A stretch of DNA of 64,000 bases from positions 22,430 through 86,429 of the forward strand of contig JBKJIG010000103.1 in assembly GCA_046598415.1 (NCBI GenBank), in the 5' to 3' direction. A program made the position numbers and the translations under genes. This DNA is from VFJZ01 sp046598415 (GTDB lineage Bacteria > Actinomycetota > Thermoleophilia > Gaiellales > F1-60-MAGs149). Position 1 is the stretch's first letter, and the number at the start of each line of letters is the position of its first letter. The notes under the pieces are model-generated. The model saw nothing but the letters and a program-made list of their open reading frames with translations, was not told the DNA's origin and made no database searches. Shown piece after piece: positions 25,088 through 33,958 of this stretch.

Positions 25088-25966
25088 ATGCCCCGCGCCC
25101 GCGCTCCCCTCATCGTCGCGGCGCTGGTCATGGTCGTCTGGGGTGCCTCGCCGGCGATGACGAAGATCGCGGCGCGCGACCTGTCGTCGCTCGAGGTAGG
25201 CGTGCTGCGGACGCTGTTCGCCGGCCTGGTCGCAGCACCGATCGTGCTCGCGACGCGCGAGCGGCTGCCCGCCAGCCGGCGTCAGCGCCTGCTGCTGCTG
25301 GTGTCGGCCATCTCCGGGTTCGTGGCGTTTCCGATCCTGTACTCGGTCGGCCAGGGACGCACCTCGGCCATGCACGGCGGGATGATCCTCGCCGCGCTGC
25401 CGATCTTCACCGGTGCCTACGCGGCGCTGCTCGACCGCCGGCGGCCGTCGCGGACGTGGGTGGCCGGCAGCGCGCTGGCGCTGGCCGGCGAGGCCGCGCT
25501 GGTGTCGATCCGCAGCGGCGATGGCGGCGCCGGTGCGACCGTCTTCGGCGACGCGCTCGTCGTGCTCGCGGCGATGCTGGTCTCGGTCGGCTACGTGGCC
25601 GGTGCGCGCCTCGGCCAGGGCGGCTACCGCGCGCTGGCCGCCACCTACTGGGGCGTCGTCATCGGCGCGCTGCTGGTCCTGCCCGTCCTCGGCGGCACGA
25701 TCATGGCCGAGGGGCTGCCCGAAGCCGGCCTCGCGTCGTGGGCGGCGATCGGGTGGATGGCGGTGGTGACCTCGATCGTCGGCTACATCGGCTGGTACTG
25801 GGCCCTCGCTCGAGGCGGCATCCAGCGGATCTCGCCGATCCAGTTCCTGCAGGCGTTCTCGGGCCTCCTGATCGCGGCCTGGCTGCTGGGGGAGCATTTC
25901 ACCCTGCCGCTGGTCGTCGCGTCGGTCATGATCCTGGCCGGTGTGACGATCACGCAGAGACGGTAG
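25088..25966 (+). CDS. EamA/DMT-superfamily transporter
   Basis: 292 residues with about ten hydrophobic helices in two EamA repeats (first with VMVVWGASPAMTKIAARDLS, second with GDALVVLAAMLVSVGYVAGA). RhaT/RarD-like proteins export small metabolites such as amino acids. It starts 128 bases from the divergent exported-protein gene, whose spacer shows no clear operator. The SDR gene follows after 11 bases and may be cotranscribed. Confidence 0.88.
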   Translation: MPRARAPLIVAALVMVVWGASPAMTKIAARDLSSLEVGVLRTLFAGLVAAPIVLATRERLPASRRQRLLLLVSAISGFVAFPILYSVGQGRTSAMHGGMILAALPIFTGAYAALLDRRRPSRTWVAGSALALAGEAALVSIRSGDGGAGATVFGDALVVLAAMLVSVGYVAGARLGQGGYRALAATYWGVVIGALLVLPVLGGTIMAEGLPEAGLASWAAIGWMAVVTSIVGYIGWYWALARGGIQRISPIQFLQAFSGLLIAAWLLGEHFTLPLVVASVMILAGVTITQRR

Positions 25967-25977
25967 TCTCGGGTCTC

Positions 25978-26775
25978 ATGGAACGCTTTCGTCTGGACGG
26001 CAAGATCGCAATCGTGACGGGGGCGGGCAGCCCCAACGGCATCGGCATGGCGACCAGCCGGACGCTGGCCCGGCTCGGCGCCGTCGTCACCATCGCGGCC
26101 ACGACCGATCGCATCGCCGACCGGCAGCGCGAGCTGGCGGCCGAGGGGCTCGCGGTCGAGACCGGCATCGCCGACCTCACCTCGCTCGAGGCCGCCCAGG
26201 CGCTCGCCGCGGAGGTCGCGGCGCGGCACGGACGCATCGACGTGCTGGTCAACAACGCCGGCATGGTGCAGACGGGCGTCGAGACCGAGTCGCGCACGCT
26301 CGCCACGATGTCGGAGTCCGACTGGGACTACGAGATTCAGATCAACCTGAAGACCTGCTTCGCGATGACGCGCGCCGTCGTGCCCGGCATGATCGAGCAG
26401 CGCTACGGGCGCATCGTCAACGTCACCAGCGTGACGGGACCGGTGGTGGCGATCCCGACCTCGTCCGGCTACGGCGCGGCGAAGGCCGGCATCGAGGGGA
26501 TGATGCGCGGGCTGGCGCTCGAGGCCGGGCGCTACGGCGTGACCGTCAACTCGGTCGCCCCCGGCTGGATCGAGACCGGCTCGTCCCTGCCGCCCGAGAT
26601 CGTCGCCGGCCGAGCCACGCCCCTCGGTCGTCCGGGCCGGCCGGACGAGGTCGCCGACGCGATCGCGTTCCTGGCCTCGGACGCATCGAGCTACATCACC
26701 GGCCAGTCGATCACCATCGACGGCGGCAATACGATCCAGGAGTACCACGGGGTCGACGTGTACGACCGGGTCTGA
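25978..26775 (+). CDS. Short-chain dehydrogenase/reductase (classical SDR)
   Basis: 265 residues. TGAGSPNGIGMA is the cofactor glycine motif, NNAG the structural motif, NVTSVTG holds the catalytic Ser, and YGAAKAG the Tyr-x-x-x-Lys pair. PGWIETG and GQSITIDGG complete a classical SDR. It is an NAD(P)-dependent oxidoreductase of unknown substrate. A foldback repeat starts right after its stop. Confidence 0.9.
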   Translation: MERFRLDGKIAIVTGAGSPNGIGMATSRTLARLGAVVTIAATTDRIADRQRELAAEGLAVETGIADLTSLEAAQALAAEVAARHGRIDVLVNNAGMVQTGVETESRTLATMSESDWDYEIQINLKTCFAMTRAVVPGMIEQRYGRIVNVTSVTGPVVAIPTSSGYGAAKAGIEGMMRGLALEAGRYGVTVNSVAPGWIETGSSLPPEIVAGRATPLGRPGRPDEVADAIAFLASDASSYITGQSITIDGGNTIQEYHGVDVYDRV

Positions 26776-26867
26776 GGCCTGATGCGAATCTCGCGCGCGC
26801 TCCGCGGCGTGTGCGGGCGTCTCGACCGCACACGCCACGGCGGCGGACGCGAGTTCCACATCAACCC
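26776..26867. repeat. Intergenic foldback repeat, copy C
   Basis: A 92-base element starting next to the SDR stop. The right end, CCACATCAACCC, matches copy A; the left end (GGCCTGATGCG) is more diverged. It holds an inner perfect 11-base stem, GGCGTGTGCGG (26806) with CCGCACACGCC (26836), and outer CTCGCG/CGCGAG pairs. Confidence 0.65.
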
Positions 26868-26918
26868 TTGGCGCCCGACGAGGGAACTCGCCCATCCGCC
26901 GCGTATGGTGAGGGGAAG

Positions 26919-28787
26919 ATGGCGACCGACACGCTTCCCGGGGGCACCTTCGCGCTCCGCCTCGCCCGTCTGCTGCCCGCCGCGATCGTGCCGGGGCTGG
27001 CGCTCGTGCTCGCGCTCGGCGACGGCCAGTACGGCTCCACCTGGTACCCCGCCGGCATCGCGCTCGTGGCCGCGTTCGTGCTGTTCTCGAGCACCGGGCC
27101 GCGCCGCGCGCTGAGCCGCGTGCAGGTCGTGGCGCTGTCCGCTGCGGGCGGGCTCGCGGGCTGGACGTACCTCTCGCTGCTGTGGTCGGAGCTCGGCGGA
27201 CCGACGCTGACCGCGGCCAACCGCGCGGCCACCTACGCTCTCGCCCTGGCGCTGGTCGTACTGGTCGGCGACACGCCGCAGCGCCGCCGCGACCTGCTGC
27301 TCGTAATCGCCGGCGTGTCCGGCATCCTCGCGATCTACGTCGGCGTGCACCTCGCGGTGACGCCGAGCCTCGAGCTGTTCCAGGCCGACCGCCTGTTCAG
27401 CCCCATCGGGTACCCGAACGCGCTCGCCGCCTTCCTGATGATGGGACTCTGGCCGCTGGTGGCGCTCGCCGCCTCGCCCGAGGAGCCGATCGCGGTCCGG
27501 GGCGCGGCGTTGCTCGGCGCCGCCGCGATCCCGTCGGCCGCGCTCCTGACCGTCTCGCGGGCCGGTGCGCTGTTCGCCGTGATCGGGGCGATCGTGTACT
27601 TCGCCGTCTCGCCGATCCGGGTCCGGTCGCTGCTGGTGGCACTCGTCGCCTTCGCTCCCCTGATCGCCGGCTTCCGGACCCTCGACGACGTCCAGTATGG
27701 CGCCACGGTCTCCGGGACGGAGGCGGCCGGCCGGGTGATCATGATCGGCGCACTCGCCGGTCTGATCGCGGGCATCGCCTGGGCTCTGGCCGAGCGCCGC
27801 GTCCGGGTCCCGTCGACAATCGGACGGGCGCTGCGCGTGATCCTCGTCGCGGGGCTCGTGGTCGGCGTCATCGGCGGCGTGGTCGTGGCCATCGACCGTG
27901 ACGCCGCCGGCTACGCGGACCGCCGCTGGGAGGCGTTCCAGGCCGGACAGGGCTCCGATGCGGGCGATTCCACGAACCGGCTCCTGACCACGGGCTCGAA
28001 CCGCTACGACTTCTGGCGCGTCGCCGTCAAGACGCTGCGTGACCATCCGCTCACCGGCACCGGCGCGTCCACCTGGCAGTGGCACTACCTGACCGAGCGG
28101 CAATCGGACGAGGAGCCCGACAACGCGCACGGCGCCGTGTGGGAGTTCGCGGCCGGCCTCGGCATCGTCGGCGTCGTGCTCTTCGGCACGGTGGTCCTGC
28201 TGTCGATCGGCTCGGTCTTCTTCCCGGCCCAGACAAGCGACGGGCCGAGATCCGCCGCGCTGCTCGCGGCGATGGTGATCGGCGTCGGGCACATGCAGGT
28301 CGACTGGCTGTGGGAGACCCCCGCCACCGGGCTGCTCGTGATGTCGATCTGCGGGCTCGCACTCGCGGGCCTGCGGAGACCGGAGCGCCCGGTGATCCTG
28401 CAGCTGCGCAAGGCCGGCCTCGTGCTCGCCATCCTGGTGGGCGTCGTCGGCATCCTCCCGGCGCTGCTGTCAGAGCGCTTCACGGACGCGAGCTATCGCG
28501 CCGCGCCGGCGGACGCGATCACCCTGGCCGAGCGCGCCGCCTTCCTGAATCCGTTTGCGGCCGCTCCGGAGCTGGCACGCGCCGCCGCCGCCGAGCGGGC
28601 CAACCAGCCCGACACGCGAGTCGATGCGCTGCGCTCCGCGACCGACCGGGAGCCGAAGAACTGGGCCACATGGGCCCTGCTGGGCGAGGCGCAGACCGCC
28701 GTCGGCGATCCCGCAGCGGGTCAGCGCTCGTGCCTCCAGGCGCAGCACATCAAGCCGACCGTGGTATGCCCCGGGCAGTCCAGCTGA
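26919..28787 (+). CDS. O-antigen ligase (WaaL)-like membrane protein with C-terminal soluble domain
   Basis: 622 residues, start ATG 26919 behind AGGGGA. About twelve hydrophobic helices are interrupted by a periplasmic-type loop containing DHPLTGTGASTW and NAHGAVWEFAAGLGIVG, the Wzy_C/WaaL signature. The C-terminal 110 residues are Ala-rich helices with a TPR-like look (RAAFLNPFAAAPELARAAAAE, NWATWALLGEAQTAVGDPAAG). The family links or polymerises lipid-carried glycans. The glycosyltransferase start overlaps its end by 22 bases, so the two work in surface polysaccharide assembly. Confidence 0.83.
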   Translation: MATDTLPGGTFALRLARLLPAAIVPGLALVLALGDGQYGSTWYPAGIALVAAFVLFSSTGPRRALSRVQVVALSAAGGLAGWTYLSLLWSELGGPTLTAANRAATYALALALVVLVGDTPQRRRDLLLVIAGVSGILAIYVGVHLAVTPSLELFQADRLFSPIGYPNALAAFLMMGLWPLVALAASPEEPIAVRGAALLGAAAIPSAALLTVSRAGALFAVIGAIVYFAVSPIRVRSLLVALVAFAPLIAGFRTLDDVQYGATVSGTEAAGRVIMIGALAGLIAGIAWALAERRVRVPSTIGRALRVILVAGLVVGVIGGVVVAIDRDAAGYADRRWEAFQAGQGSDAGDSTNRLLTTGSNRYDFWRVAVKTLRDHPLTGTGASTWQWHYLTERQSDEEPDNAHGAVWEFAAGLGIVGVVLFGTVVLLSIGSVFFPAQTSDGPRSAALLAAMVIGVGHMQVDWLWETPATGLLVMSICGLALAGLRRPERPVILQLRKAGLVLAILVGVVGILPALLSERFTDASYRAAPADAITLAERAAFLNPFAAAPELARAAAAERANQPDTRVDALRSATDREPKNWATWALLGEAQTAVGDPAAGQRSCLQAQHIKPTVVCPGQSS

Positions 28788-29917
28788 TCTCACGCCTGTC
28801 GGTCGGCGGCTCCGTGCTGCAGGCCATCAACACCACCGCCTTCCTGCAGCGGCTCGGCTGGGACTGCGTCCTCATGCACGGCGAGCCGGGGCCGGGCGAG
28901 GGCTCCATGCAGTCGATCGCCGATGAGCTCGGCGTCGAGCGGGTGGTGCTGAAGCAGATGACGCGCGAGCTCGGCCGGCACGACGTGCAGTCGCTGCGCG
29001 AGTGCCGCCGCGAGCTGCGCCGCCTCCGGCCCGACGTCGTCCACACGCACGGCGCGAAGGGCGGCACGGTCGGGCGCACGGCGGCGAGGCTCGCGCGGAC
29101 ACCCGCCGTCGTCCACACCTTCCACGGCCATGTGCTGCGCGGCTACTTCGGCCGCCCCAAGCAGGACGTCTTCCGCCTGATCGAGCGCTCGCTCGCCCAC
29201 GCCTGCGACCGCATCGTCGCGGTGTCGGACGAGGTGCGCACCGATCTGATCGAGATGAAGGTGACGCGGCCGTCGAAGATCGACGTGATCCCGGTCGGCT
29301 TCGACATGCAGCGGCTGATCGTCCCGGCCGGCCGTCACGACGAGCTGCACCACGAGTTCCGTGCCAGCGTCGGCCTGCCCGACGCGCCGCTGGTGGTGTC
29401 GTTCGTCGGGCGCATCGTGCCGATCAAGCGCGCCGACCGGTTCCTGCAGGCCGCCTGGGAGCTGCGTGACACGCCCGCGACCTTCATGGTGGTCGGCGAC
29501 GGCGAGGAGCTGGCCGCCCTGCGGGACTCGGAGATCGCCCGGGCGCTCGGCGATCGCGTGGTGTTCACCGGCTACCGCTCGGACATCGCGGCCGTGTACC
29601 ACGCCAGCGACATCGTGGTCCTGACGTCCGACAACGAGGGCACGCCGGTCAGTCTCATCGAGGCGCTGGCCTGCGGCGTCCCGGTCGTGGGCACCGACGT
29701 GGGCGGCGTGCGCTCCGTCGTCGCCGACGGCGTCACGGGCTTCGTCGTCCCGGCGCCCGACGCGGCGTTACTCGCGAGCCGCATCCGCGAACTGATCGAG
29801 AACCGCGAGCTGCGCCACGGCTTCGGCCGGGCGGGTCGCGAGCGTGTCGAGAGCCGATTCTCGGCCGCACGCCTCGCCGCCGACCACGACCGGCTCTACC
29901 GCAGCATCCTCGGCTAG
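28766..29917 (+). CDS. Glycosyltransferase family 4 (GT-B)
   Basis: 383 residues. Acceptor half: LISRLSVGGSVLQAINTT, VVHTHGAKGGTVGRTAAR, TFHGHVLRGYFG. Donor half: VSFVGRIVPIKRADRFLQ, the EX7E element in NEGTPVSLIEALACGVPVV, and GGVRSVVADGVTGFVVP. It is a retaining sugar transferase acting on the inner face of the membrane. ATG 28766 lies inside the 3' end of the ligase-like gene in another frame. A foldback repeat and a strong hairpin follow it. Confidence 0.92.
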   Translation: MPRAVQLISRLSVGGSVLQAINTTAFLQRLGWDCVLMHGEPGPGEGSMQSIADELGVERVVLKQMTRELGRHDVQSLRECRRELRRLRPDVVHTHGAKGGTVGRTAARLARTPAVVHTFHGHVLRGYFGRPKQDVFRLIERSLAHACDRIVAVSDEVRTDLIEMKVTRPSKIDVIPVGFDMQRLIVPAGRHDELHHEFRASVGLPDAPLVVSFVGRIVPIKRADRFLQAAWELRDTPATFMVVGDGEELAALRDSEIARALGDRVVFTGYRSDIAAVYHASDIVVLTSDNEGTPVSLIEALACGVPVVGTDVGGVRSVVADGVTGFVVPAPDAALLASRIRELIENRELRHGFGRAGRERVESRFSAARLAADHDRLYRSILG

Positions 29918-29918
29918 A

Positions 29919-29964
29919 GGTTCGATGTGGAGTCTCGCGCACGCCTCCGTGGGCGTTCGCGTGC
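29919..29964. repeat. Intergenic foldback repeat, copy B (right end lost)
   Basis: It begins one base after the glycosyltransferase stop with GGTTCGATGTGG, then CTCGCGCACGC pairs with GCGTTCGCG. The distal CCACATC arm present in copies A and C is not found. Confidence 0.55.
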
Positions 29965-30006
29965 CGCGTACCGAAACGCCCAAGCCCGGCCGGCGGCCGA
30001 GGACGC

Positions 30007-30034
30007 CGAAGGCCCGGCAGGTGCCGGGCCTTCG
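30007..30034. terminator. Strong convergent terminator hairpin
   Basis: CGAAGGCCCGGCA and TGCCGGGCCTTCG form a perfect 13-base stem around GG. It lies between the glycosyltransferase (+) and the LPFTG gene (-), and probably ends transcripts from both sides. Confidence 0.75.
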
Positions 30035-30071
30035 GGACTGCTAGGGGCGCTCGGGGGAGCGGGAAATCCGA

Positions 30072-30449
30072 TCAGGCGATGTCGTCGCGCCGGCCGGTGC
30101 GCCGGAGAACGAAGCCGGCGATGAGGAGCGTGCCGCCGATCAGGACGAACGTGATCATCTCGGCGCCGGTGAAGGGCAGGTCGCCGGAGCCGCTGGTGCC
30201 CTCGGTCTGGGTGCCCAGCGCGGACTTGACAGCCTCGACGCCGTTCTTCCCGCCGTAGGTCTTCAGGAGCGGGCTCGAGAGAGCGGCGTTCAGATCGGCC
30301 TTCGAGTAGGCACCGTCGATCTGCCCATCCTTCGCATCCTGGATAATCTGGTCGACCGTCGCCGCCGACGCCATCGGGACAAAGGCGAGCATCATTGCGG
30401 CAACCGCGGCGATCAGGAAGATCCTCAACGTGTTGGGGGACAGCTTCAT
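30072..30449 (-). CDS. Small LPXTG-type cell-wall protein
   Basis: 125 residues. A signal peptide (LRIFLIAAVAAMMLAFVPMASA) is followed by about 60 mature residues (DQIIQDAKDGQIDGAYSKAD...), LPFTGAE, a hydrophobic helix and RRTGRRDDIA. This is a complete sortase sorting signal, so it should be anchored to peptidoglycan. The start is ATG 30449; ATGs at 30455 and 30476 are in frame, and the latter sits 4 bases after a TATTCT that could give a leaderless mRNA. No sortase gene is in the window. Function unknown. Confidence 0.8.
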   Translation of the reverse strand: MKLSPNTLRIFLIAAVAAMMLAFVPMASAATVDQIIQDAKDGQIDGAYSKADLNAALSSPLLKTYGGKNGVEAVKSALGTQTEGTSGSGDLPFTGAEMITFVLIGGTLLIAGFVLRRTGRRDDIA

Positions 30450-30637
30450 GCACATCACTTTCGGGGGGGTCGTCATGCTCAGAATATCCCTTCGCCTATC
30501 GGTTCCGCAAATTCTCTGAAGGTTCAGCCGCAACGAATAGGCAGACTTTATACGGATCGCCGTTCGGACTGGCCTGGTGATCTGCCCTCGGGCCGATCGG
30601 CTCGGGCACCACCGTATGGTAGTCAAGCACTCGGCGA

Positions 30638-31972
30638 TCATCCCCCATCAAGGGGATTTTTAACCATGTTCGCTACAACCGCGCCTTCAAGTTCGAGGCG
30701 ATCGGCCAGGTTCGTGGTACGCCGCCCGGTGAGTTTCTCGATCCGTCGCAGCCGGTAGCGCACCGTGTTCTTGTGCACGTAGAGGCGATCCGCCGCCGCG
30801 GCGACCGAGAGCCCCGACTCCAGCACGGCCGTCAGCGTGTCGAGCAGCTCGGGGGAGAGACTGCCGACGATCTCGTCCGCCAGCGCCGCTGCGCCGTCGG
30901 GGCCGAGCGCGCGCAACAGGGAATCGGCGACCCGAACGTGCGCGTAGACCGGCGGCCGACCCAGCAACCGCCCGAGCTCGCGGGCAGCGCGCGCCTCGGC
31001 CAGCCCGCGCGGGCCGTCGCCCGACGCCGAGCCGGCGCCCCAGGCCGTGCCGGCGACCACGACGGCGAGCCGATCGATGACGACGGGGGCCGGCAGCAGG
31101 GCGACCAGGTCGTCGCCGACGTCGCTGCACGTCGCGCCCAGCTCGCGCAGCCGGCCCACCAGCGCCGGCTCGCCGCCGGCGACCACCAGCACGATGGCCG
31201 GCTCGTCGCCCGCGGACGTTGCGAGGAACCTGCGCACCCGCTCGGCGTCGCGCCGGTCGCGCGACGCCCTCACCGGGTCGCCGCGGCCCGACTCGAGCGT
31301 CACCAGCGCCGCAGCCTGGGCGAGGAGCGGCTCTGCCAGCACACCGCCGCCGCTGCCGTGCAGCGCGAGCTCGCCGCCGGCGACCACGTGGACGGCGATC
31401 GATGGCCCCTCCGTCCTGCCGGCGACGATCAGGCGCCGCCCGGCGGCATCCTGCAGCACGACGCCGAGCCCCGTGACGGCGGCCAGCGCCTCGACCACGC
31501 CACCCACGCCGCCGGCACCCGCCGCCCGCGTCAGCGTCGCCGCCGCCGCGATGGCGCCGGCCGCCGCAGCGGCGCCGCCGCCGGCCAGGGCGGCCTCCAG
31601 CGCCGCACCCGCCGCCGCCGCGTCGCTGCCGTGCGAAAGGGCGAACAGCGGCAGACCCGTCTCGTCCGCCGTGGCGCGCACCCCCGCGAGCGTGCCCGTG
31701 AGGTAGTGGCCGTCGACGAACACCAGGCCGGCCGCGCCCAGTTCGGCCAGCCGCGAGACGAGCTGCCGGCCCTCGCCGCCGCCCGGGATGCCGGCCCGAC
31801 GCGCCACGACCAGGTCGCCCTCCCGCGCCCGCACCTGCGTGCCGGGCCCCACGTCGCGGACGACGACGCGCACGACCGGGCGATCGAGGCCGGCGCGCCC
31901 GGCCAGCAGACGGCTGCGGTCGAGGAGGCTGGCGCTCGCCAGGTCGCGGATCCGCAGCGCACCGTTGTCCAT
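30638..31972 (-). CDS. PucR/CdaR-family transcriptional regulator
   Basis: 444 residues. An N-terminal PucR-like domain (about 1-125, with LVFVDGHYLTGTLAGVRATADETGLPL) is followed by a very Ala/Gly-rich stretch, a GGDEF-like middle region and a C-terminal HTH_30 (LDTLTAVLESGLSVAAAADRL, then YVHKNTVRYRLRRIEKLTGR). PucR proteins sense purine or amino compounds and usually activate. It is divergent from a peptide-type ABC operon ending in a creatininase-family gene, which is the likely target. Confidence 0.88.
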   Translation of the reverse strand: MDNGALRIRDLASASLLDRSRLLAGRAGLDRPVVRVVVRDVGPGTQVRAREGDLVVARRAGIPGGGEGRQLVSRLAELGAAGLVFVDGHYLTGTLAGVRATADETGLPLFALSHGSDAAAAGAALEAALAGGGAAAAAGAIAAAATLTRAAGAGGVGGVVEALAAVTGLGVVLQDAAGRRLIVAGRTEGPSIAVHVVAGGELALHGSGGGVLAEPLLAQAAALVTLESGRGDPVRASRDRRDAERVRRFLATSAGDEPAIVLVVAGGEPALVGRLRELGATCSDVGDDLVALLPAPVVIDRLAVVVAGTAWGAGSASGDGPRGLAEARAARELGRLLGRPPVYAHVRVADSLLRALGPDGAAALADEIVGSLSPELLDTLTAVLESGLSVAAAADRLYVHKNTVRYRLRRIEKLTGRRTTNLADRLELEGAVVANMVKNPLDGG

Positions 31973-32004
31973 CCGGATAGATTCTAGACTCGATCGTTAT
32001 CCGG
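31971..32004. promoter_or_regulatory. Inverted repeat in the pucR/ABC operon spacer
   Basis: CCGGATA (31973) and TATCCGG (31998) are exact inverted repeats 18 bases apart, and ATCCGGAT at 31971 is itself palindromic. The site covers the start region of the pucR-type gene and the divergent promoter zone, fitting autoregulation plus operon control. Assignment is inferred. Confidence 0.45.
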
Positions 32005-32065
32005 TCGCCTACTAGCACGCCGTCTTCCCGCAACGTACGCTTCCCTGACCCGCGGAGGAGGGGTG

Positions 32066-33955
32066 ATGAGGATTTTGAAACGCATGCACGGTCGAGGGCT
32101 CGTGATCCTCGCCGTCCTCGGCCTGACGGCGGCCGCGACGGCGATCGCACCGCTGGCGTCCGCCGAGGACCCGCCGGCCACGAACGACTGGCGCATCGGC
32201 TACGACCAGGAGTTCGACAACAACCTGAACCCGTTCGCGGCCCAGTTCACGTCGGACTACTTCGTCTTCACCGAGGTCTACGACCTGCTGCTGAACTTCA
32301 AGGTCGAGGACAACTCCCCCGATCTCGTGAACTCGCCCGCCCAGAGCTTCGAGTCCTCGCCGGACGGCAAGATCTGGACATACAAGCTCCGCCCCGGCAT
32401 CAAGTGGGCCGACGGCCAGCCGTTCACGGCCGACGACGTGATCTGGACGTTCCAGACGGTGATCGACACCGCCGAGGATCCGGGCAACGTCATGTCGGGC
32501 TACCTGCCGGCAGTCGACAAGCTCGAGAAGGTCGACGACCTGACGGTCAAGATCACCCTGCCCGAGCCGAACGTCCGGATGTCGTCACTCTACATCCCGA
32601 TCCTCCCGAAGCACATCTGGGAGAAGGCCGATCTCAAGAAGATCAAGGACTTCGACCCGTTCACCGAGATCACCGACGCCACGACGGGCGAGAAGAAGAA
32701 GGCGATCATCGGCACCGGCCCCTTCATGCTCACGAAGCTCGACAAGAAGGGCACGACGATCCTCGAGCGCAACCCGTACTTCTACGGGCCCAAGGGCGAG
32801 ATCGACCGCATGCTGATGGTCAAGTACGGCGAGAAGGATCCGCAGCTGCGCGATATCAAGCTGGGCAAGCTCGACGGGATCCTGAACGGCAGCCTCAAGT
32901 GGGCGACGGCCGAGGCGGCGAATAAGGACATCACCATCTGGTCCTACCCCAGCCCCGGCTTCTCCGAGATCGCCTTCAACTCGTGCACGGGGGCGGCCGA
33001 GTCGCTCTGCACCGGCGCCGGCAAGGACGTCAAGACGAAGGTCGTCCAGGATCTGGCGATCCGGCACGCGCTGTACTACGCGTTCAACCGGCCCGAGGTG
33101 CTCGCGACCGTCCTCCAGAACCAGGGCACCGTCGGCAACGGTCTGATCTCGCCGTACTTCGCTCGCTACTACAAGGACTGGTCGACCGACCCGGACGTGG
33201 GCTACCCGTACGACCCGGCCAAGGCGAAGCAGGTCCTCGCCGACGGTGGCTGGACCTGCCCGGCCGGCGGCATCTGCACCAAGGGCGGGACGAAGGCCGA
33301 GTTCGAGCTGCTCGTCCGCCAGAACAACCAGGATGATCAGAACGCCGCGCAGCGTTACGCCTCCGACGCCAAGGCGGTCGGGATCGACATGAAGATCGCG
33401 ATCGTGTCCGAGGATCAGATCAACGAGCGCATCTACGCGACCAGCCCGACCGACAAGAACAAGTACGAGTCGACCTACGACGCCTTCTACTGGGGCTGGG
33501 GCGGCGACAACGACTCGCCGCACTTCAACTTCGACGTGCTCGTCTGCGGCTCGAGCTGGCAGGACTCGATGTACTGCAACCCGGCGTACGACAAGCTCGT
33601 CGCCGACGCGCTGAAGGAGCTCGACTTCGACAAGCGCCTGACGCTGCTGCACGACGCGGAGAAGATCGCCCTGGCCGACGCGCCCTACCTGATCACCGAC
33701 CACGACAACGTGGTCGCGGTGACCTACAACGACACGTGGACGGGCTACGTGCACCAGCCGTCCGGCAAAGGCGCGCCCTTCGGCTACTCGTGGGTGCAGC
33801 TGCAGGTGATCAAGAAGGCCGCCGCCAGCGGGGGCGGCTCCAACACCGGCCTCATCGTCGCCGTCGCCGGCGGCCTCGTCGCGCTGGTCGCCATCGGCGC
33901 CGTCGTGCTGCGCCGCCGCGACAGGGACGAACCGGTCGAGCTCGAGCAGGACTAG
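32066..33955 (+). CDS. Family 5 extracellular solute-binding protein with C-terminal membrane anchor
   Basis: 629 residues behind GGAGGAGGG. A Sec signal without lipobox (LVILAVLGLTAAATAIAPLASAE) precedes the DppA/OppA-like fold (LNPFAAQFTSDYFV, YKLRPGIKWADGQPFTADDVIWTF, DFDPFTE). The end carries a hydrophobic helix (NTGLIVAVAGGLVALVAIGAVVL) and RRRDRDEPVELEQD. Such proteins usually float free or hang on a lipid; here anchoring is by a C-terminal helix. It binds peptides or similar amide compounds for the following permease/ATPase genes, which it precedes by 3 bases. Confidence 0.92.
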   Translation: MRILKRMHGRGLVILAVLGLTAAATAIAPLASAEDPPATNDWRIGYDQEFDNNLNPFAAQFTSDYFVFTEVYDLLLNFKVEDNSPDLVNSPAQSFESSPDGKIWTYKLRPGIKWADGQPFTADDVIWTFQTVIDTAEDPGNVMSGYLPAVDKLEKVDDLTVKITLPEPNVRMSSLYIPILPKHIWEKADLKKIKDFDPFTEITDATTGEKKKAIIGTGPFMLTKLDKKGTTILERNPYFYGPKGEIDRMLMVKYGEKDPQLRDIKLGKLDGILNGSLKWATAEAANKDITIWSYPSPGFSEIAFNSCTGAAESLCTGAGKDVKTKVVQDLAIRHALYYAFNRPEVLATVLQNQGTVGNGLISPYFARYYKDWSTDPDVGYPYDPAKAKQVLADGGWTCPAGGICTKGGTKAEFELLVRQNNQDDQNAAQRYASDAKAVGIDMKIAIVSEDQINERIYATSPTDKNKYESTYDAFYWGWGGDNDSPHFNFDVLVCGSSWQDSMYCNPAYDKLVADALKELDFDKRLTLLHDAEKIALADAPYLITDHDNVVAVTYNDTWTGYVHQPSGKGAPFGYSWVQLQVIKKAAASGGGSNTGLIVAVAGGLVALVAIGAVVLRRRDRDEPVELEQD

Positions 33956-33958
33956 GCA

